In this document: positions 33,201 through 44,650 of the stretch, piece by piece | Position numbering within the stretch: the first letter of the stretch is position 1 | How the letters are laid out: each line of letters starts with the position of its first letter | Assembly: GCA_004194705.1 (NCBI GenBank) | Contig: SADC01001112.1 | Span: 310,001 to 374,000 of the forward strand | Direction: 5' to 3' | DNA: 64,000 bases | From: Ditylenchus dipsaci | Taxonomy: Eukaryota > Nematoda > Chromadorea > Rhabditida > Anguinidae | Program-made: the position numbers and the translations under genes | Notes under the pieces: generated by a model | What the model saw: only the letters and a program-made list of their open reading frames with translations | Told to the model about the DNA's origin: nothing | Databases searched by the model: none

Positions 33201-34270
33201 TTTTCAAAAAGATTTGTCCTTTATTGGGACCCCAAATCTTGTTTTATTTTCGAAGTTTTAGTCAAAATCTTTTTTTTCGCTCCAAAATGGCAATAAGCAC
33301 TAGATAAAATCGACTTTTTCCTTCAAATTTCTGTTTTTTGACCAAATGTCTTTTTTTAATTTTGAGATGGCAGTCCTGTCCATTCACCTATTCCATAGAT
33401 TATGGTCTTATAGTAACTTTGATTATTCGGGGCTATCTAAGTACCGTATTTCTTCTAATTGCCGCCCCTCGACTTTGAGCTATTATATCTCGAAGCAAAA
33501 TTTTTTTTCGAGCAGGTTTTTTTCTGCGTTTTCTTAGTTCCCATGATTTGTACTAATTCTGCATTTTAAATTTTAGATTTTCAACCAAAAATTTCAAAAT
33601 GACTCTAATAAGCGCTCCTCTTAGAGGTCGATCGAAAAATAAGCGTCTCGGGCGGCAATTAGAGGAAATACGGTATGAACTTTTTCAAATGCCACCTTTG
33701 TCCGTGTATTAAATGCGTAAGAGCTACTTTCGGATAGCTGAACAAACTCTTTTGAGTCCAACCTGACAAGATGTTCTGGCCTTCCTTCTTCCATATCCTC
33801 GCTTAAAAATAAAAAATTCATACGCTTTTACAGGCTTCAACCGCTAAAACACTCAAAAAATTATTTTATTTTGAGCGAGTTAAAAATTGGTTGCAGTCTT
33901 GCCTATTTCAGAATCACCCAGAAAGCTGATTTACTTTATTGGATTGGTCGACATCCTCACCTATTACGGAGTCAAGAAACGGACTGCTTCGGCTGCCAAG
34001 TCGGTGAAGTATGGTTCTGAGGCTGAGGAAATTTCCACAGTCAAACCCGAAAAGGTATGATATAAACAAAACTAAACTGCCAAAATTAAGCAACCCAATT
34101 TTTAGTATGCCAGAAGACTGTTGGAGTTTATCAACCAAAATGTGGTTTGTCCACCAACATCCACCACTGGTGCTACTCCTGCTACCACCACAGCTACTCC
34201 TGCTAAAGGCACTTCTGGTGCTCCACCCAGTACCACAACCCCCCTTTCCCATCGACAAACTGCTGTTTAG
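30207..34270 (+). CDS. PIP4K2: Phosphatidylinositol 5-phosphate 4-kinase type II
   Basis: Nine exons: 30207-30403 (ATG at 30,258), 30469-30566, 31426-31521, 31582-31747, 31798-31941, 32690-32885, 32938-33146, 33912-34054, 34106-34270. The enzyme makes PI(4,5)P2 from PI5P. Recognised blocks follow family order: [138 protein letters not shown] and a 50-residue T/P-rich tail. The lysine-rich K-Y-D-L-K-G-S and M-D-Y-S-L-L motifs are catalytic. Five single bases are missing (G/C runs at 30,388, 31,465, 31,627, 31,679, 33,035); with them all phases close at about 455 codons. These are probably assembly errors; a pseudogene is less likely because there are no other lesions. Confidence 0.9.
30617..31030. 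mobile_element. pogo-like MITE (family P) in PIP4K intron 2
   Basis: Left TACAGTCGACCCTCGATTTA, right ...GGACGTTTGGCTGTA. The arms share TTCGCTCCCACCTAG/CTAGGTGGGAACGAA and ACAGTCTCGTCG-like words. Confidence 0.75.
32086..32476. mobile_element. Foldback in PIP4K intron 5 (family D)
   Basis: CTATCGATTACCAATCCTG at the left, CAGTGTTGGTAATCGATA at the right. The centre holds TCTGAATCCGTCGAGATC and the inverse GATCTCAACGGATTAG, also found in the element at 48,545-48,925. Confidence 0.7.
33183..33378. mobile_element. Family A MITE in PIP4K intron 7
   Basis: Ends CAGGGCTGCCATATGTCC and ...GAGATGGCAGTCCTG. Body GATTTGTCCTTTATTGGGACC and GCAATAAGCACTAGATAAA as in family A. Confidence 0.75.
33442..33676. 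mobile_element. Family C-like MITE in PIP4K intron 7
   Basis: Ends TACCGTATTTCTTCTAATTG and CAATTAGAGGAAATACGGTA are inverted; the next block GCCGCCC/GGGCGGC is also paired. Confidence 0.75.
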
Positions 34271-34285
34271 ATGGTCATAAATTGC

Positions 34286-34390
34286 TACAGTCGAACCTCT
34301 TTATAGTGACACCCCTGGGGACCGACTCCTAGGTGTCACTATATCAGGTGTCACTATATCGGGGTGTCACTATAAAGAGGTTCGACTGTA
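34286..34390. mobile_element. Minimal pogo-like MITE just past the PIP4K stop
   Basis: A 105-base hairpin: TACAGTCGAACCTCTTTATA to TATAAAGAGGTTCGACTGTA, with two inner copies of GGTGTCACTATATC. It starts 16 bases after the PIP4K stop codon, so it is probably part of the 3' UTR. Confidence 0.8.
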
Positions 34391-35447
34391 ATGGAATATA
34401 TGAATGATGGCTCTCTCTCTAATTTATGATGATGACAATTATCTATCTTATTCTGTTCCACCCTGATTTGTTATGCTCTGTAAATTGTATGTAATAGCGA
34501 CAGCAACAATAAGTATCGCTATTAGTGTGTTCATTAAACAGTTATCTGGTTTTTATTTTGAGAGATAGATAGAAGTCGTTTAAAATTTTCGGTGTAGAAA
34601 TGAGATCTTTTTGACAAATGATAAAATTGGTGAGAAAAAAAATGTGCTCTAAAGTAAAAAGAATTAAGAACTCCTAACGTTATTTATACGTTTTTCGAAT
34701 AGGAAAAACTCGAGTAGTTAAAATCGAGTAGTTAAAAAATAATTTTTGCGACTAATCGAGTCAATTTGAATTTTTTTCACTGAAAAGTAGATATTTTTGG
34801 ACTAATTTAGCCAATAACTCTAATTATTTATCGTTTATCTGGTTAACAGAGTCTCAAGTTCGTATCCGCCCGCGGCATGTCCAATTTTCGCAGTGTACTT
34901 TTTTAGACTAAATATTTTCATGTTTTTGATCAGTGCAAAATACTTTGTTTAATTTTTGAATGTACCACTTTGCTGAAAAAAATATATATCCAGTTGGGCA
35001 GAATCAGAGATCTTTAAAACCCAGATTTAGTAAGTTTTGAGTTCTCCACAAGCAACAATTCCTTGAAAAAATATTATTTTAAAACATCTCGTTTAAAAAT
35101 TAGGCCATGTGTTTCTATATTTTGTAAAAAAACCAAAATTAATAATTTTAAAACTTTTGCTGTATTAATATTTCTCTTGATTTTATAGCGTCGACAGATT
35201 CTGCTAAAAATGTTATTGTTCTATATGCTTTGGATTAGCTTTTCGTTGTTGTGGTTGTAATTTCTTTTTTTTGCATAAAAAAACAGTTGTTGTCGTCTGT
35301 GTGCATAAAGCAATGTGTGTAGAATGCAAAATAATAAGGATAATAAATATTTGGAGGCTTCAGTATTTGTCCATCCAACACGCAAGTACACAAAACCTAA
35401 TTTCTTTTGTTCATTTCGCCTCCGAAAATTTATCGAAAATTACAAAA
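34391..35447. other. PIP4K 3' flank and kinesin 5' flank
   Basis: ATTAAA at about 34,533 might serve PIP4K polyadenylation. The rest is AT-rich with no repeat that I can define. The kinesin promoter must lie in the right part; no TATA box stands out. Confidence 0.4.
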
Positions 35448-38400
35448 ATGGTCCTAGATGGTTTGACGAAATTATTAATGGAGGCTGGAGAGGTGGACAA
35501 CGTGAAAGTGGTAGTCCGGAGTAGACCATTGAGTAAACAGGAGATCCAAGATGGACATCAGAGTGATGTGGATGTCAATAGGTCCACCAAGACCATCACT
35601 ATCAATGGAAAGAACGGTGTATGTATTTTTTTAAAAAACTATGGTCATTGCGCGCAGTGGCATGTGCAAAATTTGAATTGGCAAGGGACACTTCTTGTAC
35701 TCTTGGAGTTATGGCGAAAGACTCCAAAGAGTAAAGTTTGAGACGAAAGAGAAGTGTCCCCCGCCAATTCAAATTTGCGCATGCCAAATCACAGTCCTTT
35801 AACGCATCATATGCGCGGAGAAAATTGCGGCGAAGTTATATTTTTAGAAATTTTATTACGTTTTATAGCTGAGTCATTCCGTAGACACTCATTTAGGGGG
35901 CGTAATCGTTTCGCCAATGAAACTTTCGCCAATGCGATCTTTTCGCCAATGGCATCTTTTCGCCAATGAAATCAGATCGCCAATGCATCTTTCGCCAATG
36001 GAATCTTTTCGCCAATAGAATTTTTTCGCCAATGAAATCAGTTCGCCAATGCATCTTTTCGCCAATGGAATCTTTCCGCCAATTAGATCACTTTGCCAAT
36101 GGCATCTATCCGACAATAGTCTCTTTTCGCGTATAATCTTGATTTACGTGGCAAATAAGCGGTGAGAAGTGTAATTATGATTTAAATCTTCGAATGTTAT
36201 ATTTTTCTTCTACAGGGTTTCCCAGAATAAAGACCTTACTTTTCAATGGCACCGTATGACCAAATTATTATTACACTTTTTCGTGGGCCTGCCGATTTTC
36301 TATTGAATAGAGTGAAAAAAATGCATTGCTAAGACGAAATTTTCAGATGAATTGACAAAAGAAAACTTATACCTTAAATTTCAAATACCGGAAGGGGCTA
36401 CTGTAATATACAAACCAACCCCCCCCCCCCAAAACGGCTACTGTAATATACCTCCACCCCAATAATTGACCTACTGTCATATACGATATCGCACACCGCC
36501 CGCCCCCCCCCCCCCTAAAAACCATGATTTTTTAAAAGTGTTTGAAAATCATTCTTTATGCAATAATTTTGGCATGAAAGGACCAGAAAAGCAATGAAAA
36601 AGTATTACGGGATGTCTTGAAAGGGGGATTGTAATGGGTTCTGGACCCTTTTAAAAACCGAGATTTTTTTTATGAGGGGGGAGGGTGTTTGGTTATATTA
36701 CAGTAGCTTTTTGGGGGGGGGGCAGGGTGCCCATATCGCCCCCTTTTGGGGCGTTCGCCCCTTTTTGGATATTTCGCCCCTTTTTATTTTGAAAAAAGGG
36801 GCGAACATTAAACGTTTTTCCTTAAAGTTTCCACTTTTAAAAGGTTTTATGCCACTTTTTATTGTTTTCTTATTTTACTAGTGTCTATTTTGCTAGTAAT
36901 GTAATTTGTGTGCCACTTTAAACTTTAAAGTTTAAAGCCAAAACGTGTTACATTTAATGCTTTTCGATTTTTACAGTTTAGGATGGCCAAGCGTGCAAGT
37001 TCTGATATCCGTGGCTTCTTTAAGCAACCAAAGAGAGACGATCAGATGGTTCCGGAGCAGCATTTGGATGAAGAGATCTCTGATGAAGAACGAGAATTGC
37101 AACTTTCGGATGATGACTGCTTACAGCGATATCCAGCGGAGGTTGGCTGTTTTGAAACGCTGTACTTAGGTTAGGAACTTTTCTTTTCAGGAAACTGATG
37201 GCAGGAAGAAATTCAATATCGGTGGTATAGCAAAGTTCAATGTAAGCCTTGCCAAAGAGTATCCATTTCTAAAAGAGTCAAAGCGGGGAGACAATTTTTG
37301 CTATTGCGTTCACTGCACTCATTTTTGTCTTGATTAGTTTGACGCCCCCTTTTGGCAAATTTTTTCTTATAAACGCCCCCATTTTATGATTGTACGCCCC
37401 CTTTTCCCAAAAACGATATGTGCACCCTGGGGGGGGTGTACATGACAGTAGGGTCTCCCGGAAATTCAAACTTTTGTTAAAGCGAATAATTTGTAACTAA
37501 TGTTAAGGCTATTTTCAAATAGCGTATTTTTTGCATAAATTTTTGATTACATAGTTTTGCAGCTCTTTTTTGCTTTTTCGATCGGTACATAAAACTTATT
37601 CAATTTTTTTGAGAAGTTACCGATAAGCTTCTAACACATTTAAGGTCATTTCAGAAGTTCACAAGCTTTATGAAAACTTGAAACTTTTATTCTGAGTTTT
37701 TTTTCAGAAGGCAATAACTTAATACTCAAATTTCAATTTTCTTTTTTGTAAATATGCGTTTTAGCTCTTGATCTGCGCTACAGCATAAAACTTACAACTT
37801 TTAAAAATTTATGAAATTTTTCGACCATCAAATACTTTAACGAATATTCGAAATTTGCGCAATTTAATTTTGGCGCAATTCGCATTTACGTAATTTGAAG
37901 TTGGCGCAATCTGAATTTGCGCAATTCAAAATTGCGCAATCACTCGTTGTCCACAAAAAGTTTTTTCAACTTATGATTTTTTTACAAAAAACAATCAGTA
38001 CTTTTAATAAAGTTCATCAGTTGCGTTCAAACTTTCACAAAAAATGTTAACAAAACTAAATTTGGAATAAAAAAGAGCGGATTAAAAGTTAAAAGGCCAG
38101 TGTTAAGGGTTACACACTCTTTATCATTCTTTAAATAAAAGAACTGGCTGTTTAGATAAAAGGGATGAACTGAAAAAAAGTTGAAATAAGACACATTAGG
38201 AAAAGATAAAAACTGAGCTCATTTTTACATTAACACATCTAATCTCTCAAAGCAACAACAACACCATTAAGATACTCTGTTTTTGTTAATCTGCGGGCTG
38301 CAATTCGAATTCTTCAGCGAATTCTTCGCTCAAATCTGCAATCTCCGATCAGGAATGAATTGAAATTTTATTTAAAGACCACCTCAGTATTACGTATTCT

Positions 38401-41400
38401 CACCCGAGTTTACCAAAAAAATAGGCTATTTTGTCGGTCAATGGATATCGGATCTGATAAAAACAAAACGAAAGAAGAATGAATGACAAGGTGTGGAGAA
38501 AACAGGGTGTAAAATGTAACAGACGAAACAGTTAAACTTAATGATTGCGGAAAAACTAAGACTTGATTGAGAGAAGTCAAGTAAATTCTCGTCAACCAAA
38601 CTATTTGGATAGCATGTTAATGATAGGTGGAGAGATCAAAATATTATTGAATCAACTATGCAAGGATAAATCAAAAGAGCACAAAAACATGTGTAAATGA
38701 ATCTGAACAAAAATAATTTTGCATATTAAACTTTTCCAGGGTTTCTTTTTCTTTCATCTGGACAGCCAGTAATTTTCTCTAAAAAATGACAAAGAGTGTG
38801 TAACTCTTAACACAGGCCTTTTAATTTTTTGTCCATTCTTTTTTATTCCAAATTTTTTAATTAACATTCATTGTTAGAAATAAAATGCAACTGATAATCT
38901 TTATTAAAAGCACTAATTGTTGTTTTCGTAGAAGAAACATATAAGATTCTAAGATTTAAATAATAATTACACTTTTCACCGCTTATTCGCCACAGAAATT
39001 AAGAGTGTACGCATAAAAAGAGGTTATTGGCGGAAAGATTTCATTGGCGAAAAGATGCATTGGCGAACTGATTTCATTGGCGAAAAGATGCCATTGGCGA
39101 AAGGATGCCATTGGCGAAAAGATGCATTGGCGGAGTGATTTCATTGGCGAAAAGATGCCATTGGCGAAAAGACGCCATTGGCGAAAAGATGCAGTTGGCG
39201 AAATTATCTTATTGGCGAAAATTTCATTGGCGAAACGATTACGCCCCTCATTTAGAAAAGTTTAGGAAGGAAGAGGCAAAATGGTGGTGGCAGGAATCGA
39301 ACCTGCAGCTTTCAGTTGTCCGGGCTGATGTGCTACCATTACACTACGCCGCCACCTCTTCCTTCTTTTCCTAAGGGTCTATCCATATCTGCTCTCTTTA
39401 CAATTTGAATGCTTTATACAGTAAAGTCAAAAAGTTAGATCTTCCGCTAGGTCCATCACTTTTCCATCTTAATTTTATGAACATGTTTGCCAGTTTGTCC
39501 TTGATCAATGTGGTCCCAAGATCACAGGGAAAGCGGTTTCATCAATCATTATTTAAAAATTGTATAGTTTTGCCTAGAGTTGTAGAAATTCCCGGAAATA
39601 TAGAAAACCCGGGAATATTCCCGGAACATTGGGAATATTCCCGGAAATATTCCCAATATAGGGGAAAATACCGGGAAACCCGGGAATATTCCCAATGTTC
39701 CCGGGAATATTCCCGGAAATATTCCCGGGAATATTCCCATTGTACAACCCTAGTTTTGCCAATAAGGACGTACAAGTTTTGATATAACGCTAATCTCAAA
39801 ATTTAAGACTAGTTTATAGACTGACTAATCAAGACTGGCAAAAAGTTTCCAAGAAATCGAGGTACAAAAGTGTAGAACCTCACTATGGACCATTTCAAAA
39901 TTATTTATAAAAAACTTGGTGAAAAAAAAATGTGAAAAACTTTGGACAAATATACTAATATTTATATTTGCTATGCTTATCAATTGTTGTAGGAACCGCC
40001 GAAGACCTACACATTCGACGAAGTGTTTGACTACCAGTCTGACCAGATAACCATCTACAATCAAGTAGCCAGGCCGATTGTAGAAAATGTTCTCAAAGGC
40101 TACAATGGTAAGTGCAGTTTTTCTACTATAATAAGGAGTTAACTATTTGCTTTTTCAGGTACAATATTTGCATATGGTCAGACTGGGACAGGAAAGACCT
40201 ACACTATGGCTGGAGAAGATGAGGTGCCAGAGCGTAGAGGAATCATTCCCAACTCTTTTGCACACATTTTTGACCATATAGCAAAGTGCAAACATGATAA
40301 AACGTAAGTGATTTTATCTAAATGTATATTTGCAAATATTACTTCGTTTTGCGTAAGATAATCTGTTAGCCGAAAATCGGACCAATTAATTCCAAATTCA
40401 TCTTTTTTATGTGAAAAGGGTCAATGGTTGACTTACTGGAAAATATAAAAGATAACATAAAATTTTCTAAAATTTTGGTTCGAAAATCGACCAAACCGTG
40501 AAAAAACATCAGAGACCATAATCTTAACAAAAAGTAAGCAAAAATAATCTGTGAACTTTTTAACCGAAGTCTTTACATGTCCATTACAGGTTCCTGGTGC
40601 GGGTCTCCTTCCTGGAAATCTACAACGAGGAAGTGCGTGATCTGTTAGTGCGTCCATCACCTTCGCAGTCCAAGAATGTGAGTGTCAACCTGGAAGTCAA
40701 GGAGAGACCAGATGTGGGGTCTACGTCAAAGACTTGTTGAACGTCACAGTTTCCAGTGCCGACCACATGTTCAAATTGTTGCAATATGGAAACTCGAACA
40801 GTAAGCTATTTTCCCAGTCAACATAACTTGATTAAAATAATGCATATTTCTCAGGACACACGGGTGCAACGAGTATGAACGAAAAAAGCAGTCGATCACA
40901 TGCCCTTTTCACAGTCACCATCGAGTGTTCAGAAGGAAGTGGAGAGAGGCAACATTTGACCCAAGGCAAACTACATCTGGTCGATCTAGCGGTATATTTT
41001 TACTGCGTTTTTGGATTGCAATTCACAGTTGGTTTAGGGTAGTGAGAGACAGTCCAAAACCAACGCAGTGGGAGAGCGGCTCAAGGAAGCTTCTAAAATC
41101 AATCTTTCTCTGTCCACTTTGGGCAATGTGATCAGGTTAGTAACTGAGCTTATTTACAGTCATAGTCCTAGGCAAAATTATATTTTGTTTAAGTGCTTTG
41201 GTGGACGCAAAATCGACTCACATTCCCTACAGAAACTCCAAATTGACCAGACTTCTTCAAGACTCTTTAGGTGGCAACTCGAAAACTGTGATGGTTAATG
41301 ATTTTTCATCGTTGAAGTTGCTACAGTTATTCCATATTTATGTTTAGATAGCTAATATAGGGCCAGCCACATACAACTATGATGAGACCATCAGCACGCT

Positions 41401-43806
41401 TCGGTACGCCAATCGAGCCAAGAACATTCGCAATGTGGTGCATATTAATGAGGATCCAAAGGATGCATTGTTGCGCAAGTTCCAGCAAGAGATTGAGGTG
41501 TTGAGAAAACAGCTGGAAAGTGGTCAGTTTTTTGAAGATTCTAGCCGACTAATGTTGACACAATTGAATTTCAGAAGAATTTTCTGGAGAAAGTGACGGC
41601 GAAGATGACCTCACTCTGGCTACAGATACAAATGCAGCCAGTCCAGAGAAACGTCGCCTAAATGCAGCCAACAACCACTATGAAGAGCGTATCAAAGAGA
41701 TGGAGCGGGACATTGAGTCCAGCAAGAAGGCTTTGCTTGAACAAAAAGGTATGGTGGAAGCTGAAAGAAAGCGCTTAGCAGAAGATTTAATGAAGAAGGA
41801 GGAGGAGTTGAAAAGCAGCAAGAATGAGCACGAGTTGTTGATGGGCAAATTGAATGCCATTGAACGCAAACTGATTGTGGGTGGTGAGAATATGCTGGAG
41901 AAGGCGGAAGAGCAGGCTCGACTTTTGGACGAAAGCAACAAGTCAGTAGTTTTTTTCACATTTTTCTACTTTTGTTTAATTTTTAACTTTGCAGGGAATT
42001 GGAGCTAGTCAAGCAAAGTGAGGTAGACTTACAACGGAGATTAGAAAGCCAACAGGCTGAGCGACTGGATATTGAGGAGCGCTACCACAGTTTACATGAT
42101 GAAGTAACTTTTTTTACAGTCGACTTTGCAAATAAAAATATATATTAATACGAGAATATACAGGGTGAGCTAAAAAATTCCCAGCATTTCAAAAGCTCAA
42201 TCATTTTTTCTGACCCGATTTTGCCTACACATGAAATTTTGTTGGGCGCTTCAGGTAGATACTGTGGTAGGATGGGTCTGTGGGGAAGTCGATTATATCA
42301 AAAACATTCATACTGTTTCGCAAAATCACAAATTTGTTACAGGTAGTCGGAAAAACTCGGAAACTCAAAAAAGTTTGGCAGGCCTACATGCAAGCCAAAT
42401 CTGAGCTGAAAGACCAAGAAGTGGAGCATCAGCGTGAAATGGAAGCCCTCCTGGACAATGTGCGCCAATTGCAGAAAGAATTGATGTATGCATGCACTAT
42501 AATTGAGTCATATATACCCCTGGACTACCTCAAACTGATTGAGAGGTATGTGTTCTGGAATGAGGAGATCGGTGACTGGCAGTTGAAGTGCATTGCCTAT
42601 ACCGGCAACAACATGAGGGCTGACAAAGAGATGCCTCCACCTGTATATAAGGTTGGTTATTGTACAGGATTAAATTGCGATATTCAGAGCAATGTATATT
42701 TTAGGCTTCCGACCCACAACTCAAACCTATCTTCATGTCATATGCAGATGTTTTGGGTGCTGGCATCAGTTCTTCTACCCATTCATCCATTCATTCCAAC
42801 TCAACTGTAGCTTCTAGTGGAGGCTCTGATATTGCCGGTGCACGACCTAATTTTCGACCGCGTTCTGCCATGAAGTAGGTTTTACAACCATTTGATTACC
42901 AAAAAGTATAGGATTACTAGAGGTGAGTATTTAGAGGCCCGGATAGGTCTGGTTAAAAAAAACCGCTGGAATGCAAAATTTGAAAGTTAGCTAAATGATT
43001 TATATTGACCAGCTCCATCTGGACCTCACAAAAGCTCACCCCAAATAATGAGATTTTTAACTTTTTACATTTTTAGAAACAGGTCACAATTAGTTAACAA
43101 AATACAATTTCTTCACACTGCAACTTTTTTTTCAAATATTATTTTTTGATTATCCGACGATAGAGTTTACATACAGGATGGCCTAAAAAAATTCGAAATT
43201 TTTTAAAAAATTTGCGCTGGTAGCTCTTTGTTACATCGATTTGCCCAGATAAATCGATGACAAAAATTAGACTAATTGGTAGCTTTTAGACTAGAAACAC
43301 AAAAAATGTCGTGAAAAATAATAGGAATAAGTTGCAGGTAAAAAAAATTTACAATTAAAACTTCTCAAAATTTTCCGATTTTTTTGGGCCACCCTGTACA
43401 TTGTAGATTTCAAGCACACACACTTTTCCTCAGTTTCGTATTTTCGCCTATTACTGCTCAAACTTCACTAACTAAAAATAAATAATTTTTTATAAGCACT
43501 CCAAAAACAAACTAATTCACCACTCAAAAAAAAATTCTGAGAACGGCGAATTTTTCGTTCTTTGTTTCCAAATTTTCTGCCCCAAAGGCTCCATTCAACA
43601 CTTTCGTGAGGGGCAAACAATACCAAAAAGAGGTCTTGTCTATGGAGACTTCTTTCCCATTATTATTAACTAAGGAAATGTGGTTTTGTGTGTATGTGCC
43701 TTTCTTAGCTGATACTTGCAACAAGGGGCATTGCATGTTTTCTAAATTAAATGTCTCATTTTGCAGAGATCGAAATGCGGCTCGAATAAAAGCTCTGCTG
43801 GAGTGA
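35448..43806 (+). CDS. KIF3A: Kinesin-2 motor subunit, KIF3A type
   Basis: Thirteen exons: 35448-35618, 39993-40107, 40159-40303, 40590-40800, 40855-40991, 41038-41135, 41194-41293, 41348-41522, 41575-41941, 41995-42103, 42343-42651, 42705-42874, 43767-43806; about 715 residues, near the family length of 700. Plus-end motor of heterotrimeric kinesin-2 for intraflagellar transport. N-terminal motor: [12 protein letters not shown]-loop [19 protein letters not shown] (switch I), [12 protein letters not shown] (switch II), [30 protein letters not shown]. Then an acidic hinge, coiled coil, and the KIF3A-type distal block [19 protein letters not shown]. One base is missing in a G run at 40,716-40,719. 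The last donor (AA|GTAGGT) contains an in-frame TAG, so an unspliced message would stop 12 residues early. Intron 1 (4.4 kb) is transposon-filled. Confidence 0.92.
35631..35802. mobile_element. Family T MITE in kinesin intron 1
   Basis: Ends TTAAAAAACTATGGTCATTG and ...AATCACAGTCCTTTAA, with GGGACACTTCTTGTACTC and the inverse GAAGTGTCCCCCGCC inside. It starts 13 bases after the exon 1 donor. Confidence 0.7.
36723..37429 (+). mobile_element. hAT-like transposon relic in a G tract
   Basis: Ends CAGGGTGCCCATATCG and CGATATGTGCACCCTG match as inverted repeats in 15 of 16 positions. Poly-G lies on both sides (10 before, 7 after), so a 7- or 8-base duplication of G cannot be told from the run. CCCCTTTT words lie inverted inside both ends. 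The middle encodes a transposase N terminus. Confidence 0.7.
36983..37330 (+). pseudogene. hAT-type transposase N terminus with TTF-like zinc finger
   Basis: An ATG frame reads [20 protein letters not shown], an acidic stretch [17 protein letters not shown], and stops near 37,172. A second frame from about 37,190 gives [20 protein letters not shown] and [10 protein letters not shown]. The K-R-x-x-S-x-I-x-x-F-F start and the W/Y-x-x-K-x-F-P/Y-P...C-x-x-C pattern are those of the TTF-type finger at the front of ZMYM/52K-repressor-like hAT transposases. The catalytic domain is absent; a possible acceptor TTTTCAG at 37,184-37,190 could join the two parts. Confidence 0.55.
37480..38940. other. Interior of the intron 1 element, no gene seen
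   Basis: AT-rich. TTTGCGCAATT/AATTGCGCAAA words cluster at 37,855-37,945. TGTTAAGGGTTACACACTC (38,100) is inverted at about 38,800 (GAGTGTGTAACTCTTAACA), so there is a further inner inverted pair. No coding frame. Confidence 0.45.
39283..39356 (-). tRNA. tRNA-like sequence, isotype uncertain, possibly pseudo
   Basis: On the minus strand a 74-base unit has a 7-bp acceptor stem with one mismatch (GGTGGCG with CACCACC), an A-box-like TAGTGTAATGGTAG, a perfect B box GGTTCGATTCC and T arm GCAGG/CCTGC. The anticodon loop (CCGGACA) lacks U33; read literally the anticodon is GGA (Ser), while the D arm resembles glycine tRNAs. The flanks TTAGGAAAAGAAGGAAGAGG and its near inverse extend the acceptor helix by about 20 pairs, unusual for a normal tRNA gene and more like a tRNA-derived repeat. 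Confidence 0.5.
39573..39753. mobile_element. MITE of GGGAATATTCCC words
   Basis: Ends CTAGAGTTGTAGAAATTCCC and ...TTCCCATTGTACAACCCTAG. The middle is a dense run of CCCGGGAATATT / AATATTCCCGGG, each unit itself palindromic. Lies in kinesin intron 1, 240 bases before exon 2. Confidence 0.75.
43172..43399. mobile_element. MITE with TACAGGGTGGCC-like ends in the last kinesin intron
   Basis: TACAGGATGGCCTAAAAAAAT at the left and ...TTTTTTTGGGCCACCCTGTA at the right. Ends of this type are common to mariner-related MITEs. A half copy (TACAGGGTGAGCTAAAAAAT) lies at 42,160. Confidence 0.6.
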
Positions 43807-44282
43807 GTGAGGGGGAGTTCCTCCCATGTTTGCTTTGTCTGGCTCAAAAACCCTCAAGTCCAAGGCCTCCTAATTGTCTGTTATAAATGGTTTGATGTTT
43901 GGTTTTGATGATCGCCATCCACATGTTTGTGGAGGACACATAAAAAATAATTTTGGGTGTATTTTATTTGATCTGGGTTACTATGATCAATCTTAAAGAA
44001 TAGTCTTTCTTATAAATCTTTCTTTATCTGGTTTTTTGTGACTTATTTAAGCATTTCGTCCATACACATTTATTATCTTGTTTTTTATACGTGATATAAA
44101 CTTTTCATTTTTGATGAGCCAAATGTATGATCTATAATTTTCAATCCTAGTGCCAATAGCTATTAATTTATAATTATGTTAATTTTTAGCCTTTTTATAA
44201 ATACAATAAATTGATTCGGATCTACTTTTTCCTAGACAAACATTTCTCATTGCGTCAATAACAGTCCACAACTATTATTTTT
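43807..44282. other. Kinesin 3' flank
   Basis: No gene. AATAAA at about 44,206 could be a poly(A) signal, though it is 400 bases from the stop codon. Confidence 0.4.
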
Positions 44283-44526
44283 TTAAAGGGCCATGGCCAC
44301 GCGTTCTGAATTGTCCCTCGCTAATTCAAAAATTTTCGCCTAATCATTGAACTTTTGTACAGATTTTTTGGCTTGGTCTCTAACAAAAAAAGGCCTCTAA
44401 TTTAATTTTAGGTATAGTTCGGTTGAAACCAAGTTGAAAAATCCGTTCAGAGCTTCAATGATTAGGAAAATTTTTTGAATTGGCGGGGGAAAACCGTTGT
44501 CGGAGACGGCAATGGCCCTTTAATAA
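44283..44526. mobile_element. Family T-like MITE
   Basis: TTTAAAGGGCCATGGCC at the left, GGCAATGGCCCTTTAA at the right. Inner words TCCCTCGCTAATTCAAAAA/TTTTTTGAATTGGCGGGGGA are inverted. Confidence 0.65.
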
Positions 44527-44650
44527 GGTTATTTGAAAAAAGCATGCCGAAACTAAGCATGGTGCACTATTCAGGACTCTATATATTCAACATCTCAAAA
44601 CATTAAAAGGGCGGTATTTTTCCAAAAAAACTTGCGTAACAAATCGCGTG

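Larger units (their letters stand above)
36378..37475. mobile_element. G/C-tract TIR element, split by a hAT relic
   Basis: Left CCGGAAGGGGCTACTGTAAT..., then runs of C; right runs of G, then GTACATGACAGTAGGG...CCGG. The words CTACTGTAATATAC and long C/G runs sit in both arms. Similar architecture at 52,566-52,776 and 62,643-63,369. Confidence 0.6.
35897..39247. mobile_element. 3.35 kb satellite-ended TIR element in kinesin intron 1, 8-bp target duplication
   Basis: Ends GGGGCGTAATCGTTTCGCC and its inverse (...CGATTACGCCCC at 39,247). TCATTTAG lies on both sides (35,889-35,896 and 39,248-39,255), a perfect 8-bp duplication. The arms (about 260-300 bases) are tandem copies of a 15-18 base unit built on TTTCGCCAATG, left direct and right inverted. 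Inside are a G/C-tract element (36,378-37,475) with a hAT relic, and 37,480-38,940 with TTTGCGCAATTC words but no transposase. It may be a non-autonomous P, hAT or Foldback-like element. Confidence 0.85.

Noticed and set aside
30207..34270. PIP4K as a pseudogene
   Set aside because: Five frameshifts would suggest it, but each is one base in a short run, splice sites are intact, there are no nonsense substitutions, and neighbouring genes show the same error type.
43524..43847. 107-codon minus-strand frame
   Set aside because: It overlaps the last kinesin exon on the other strand and shows no conserved motif; treated as a shadow.
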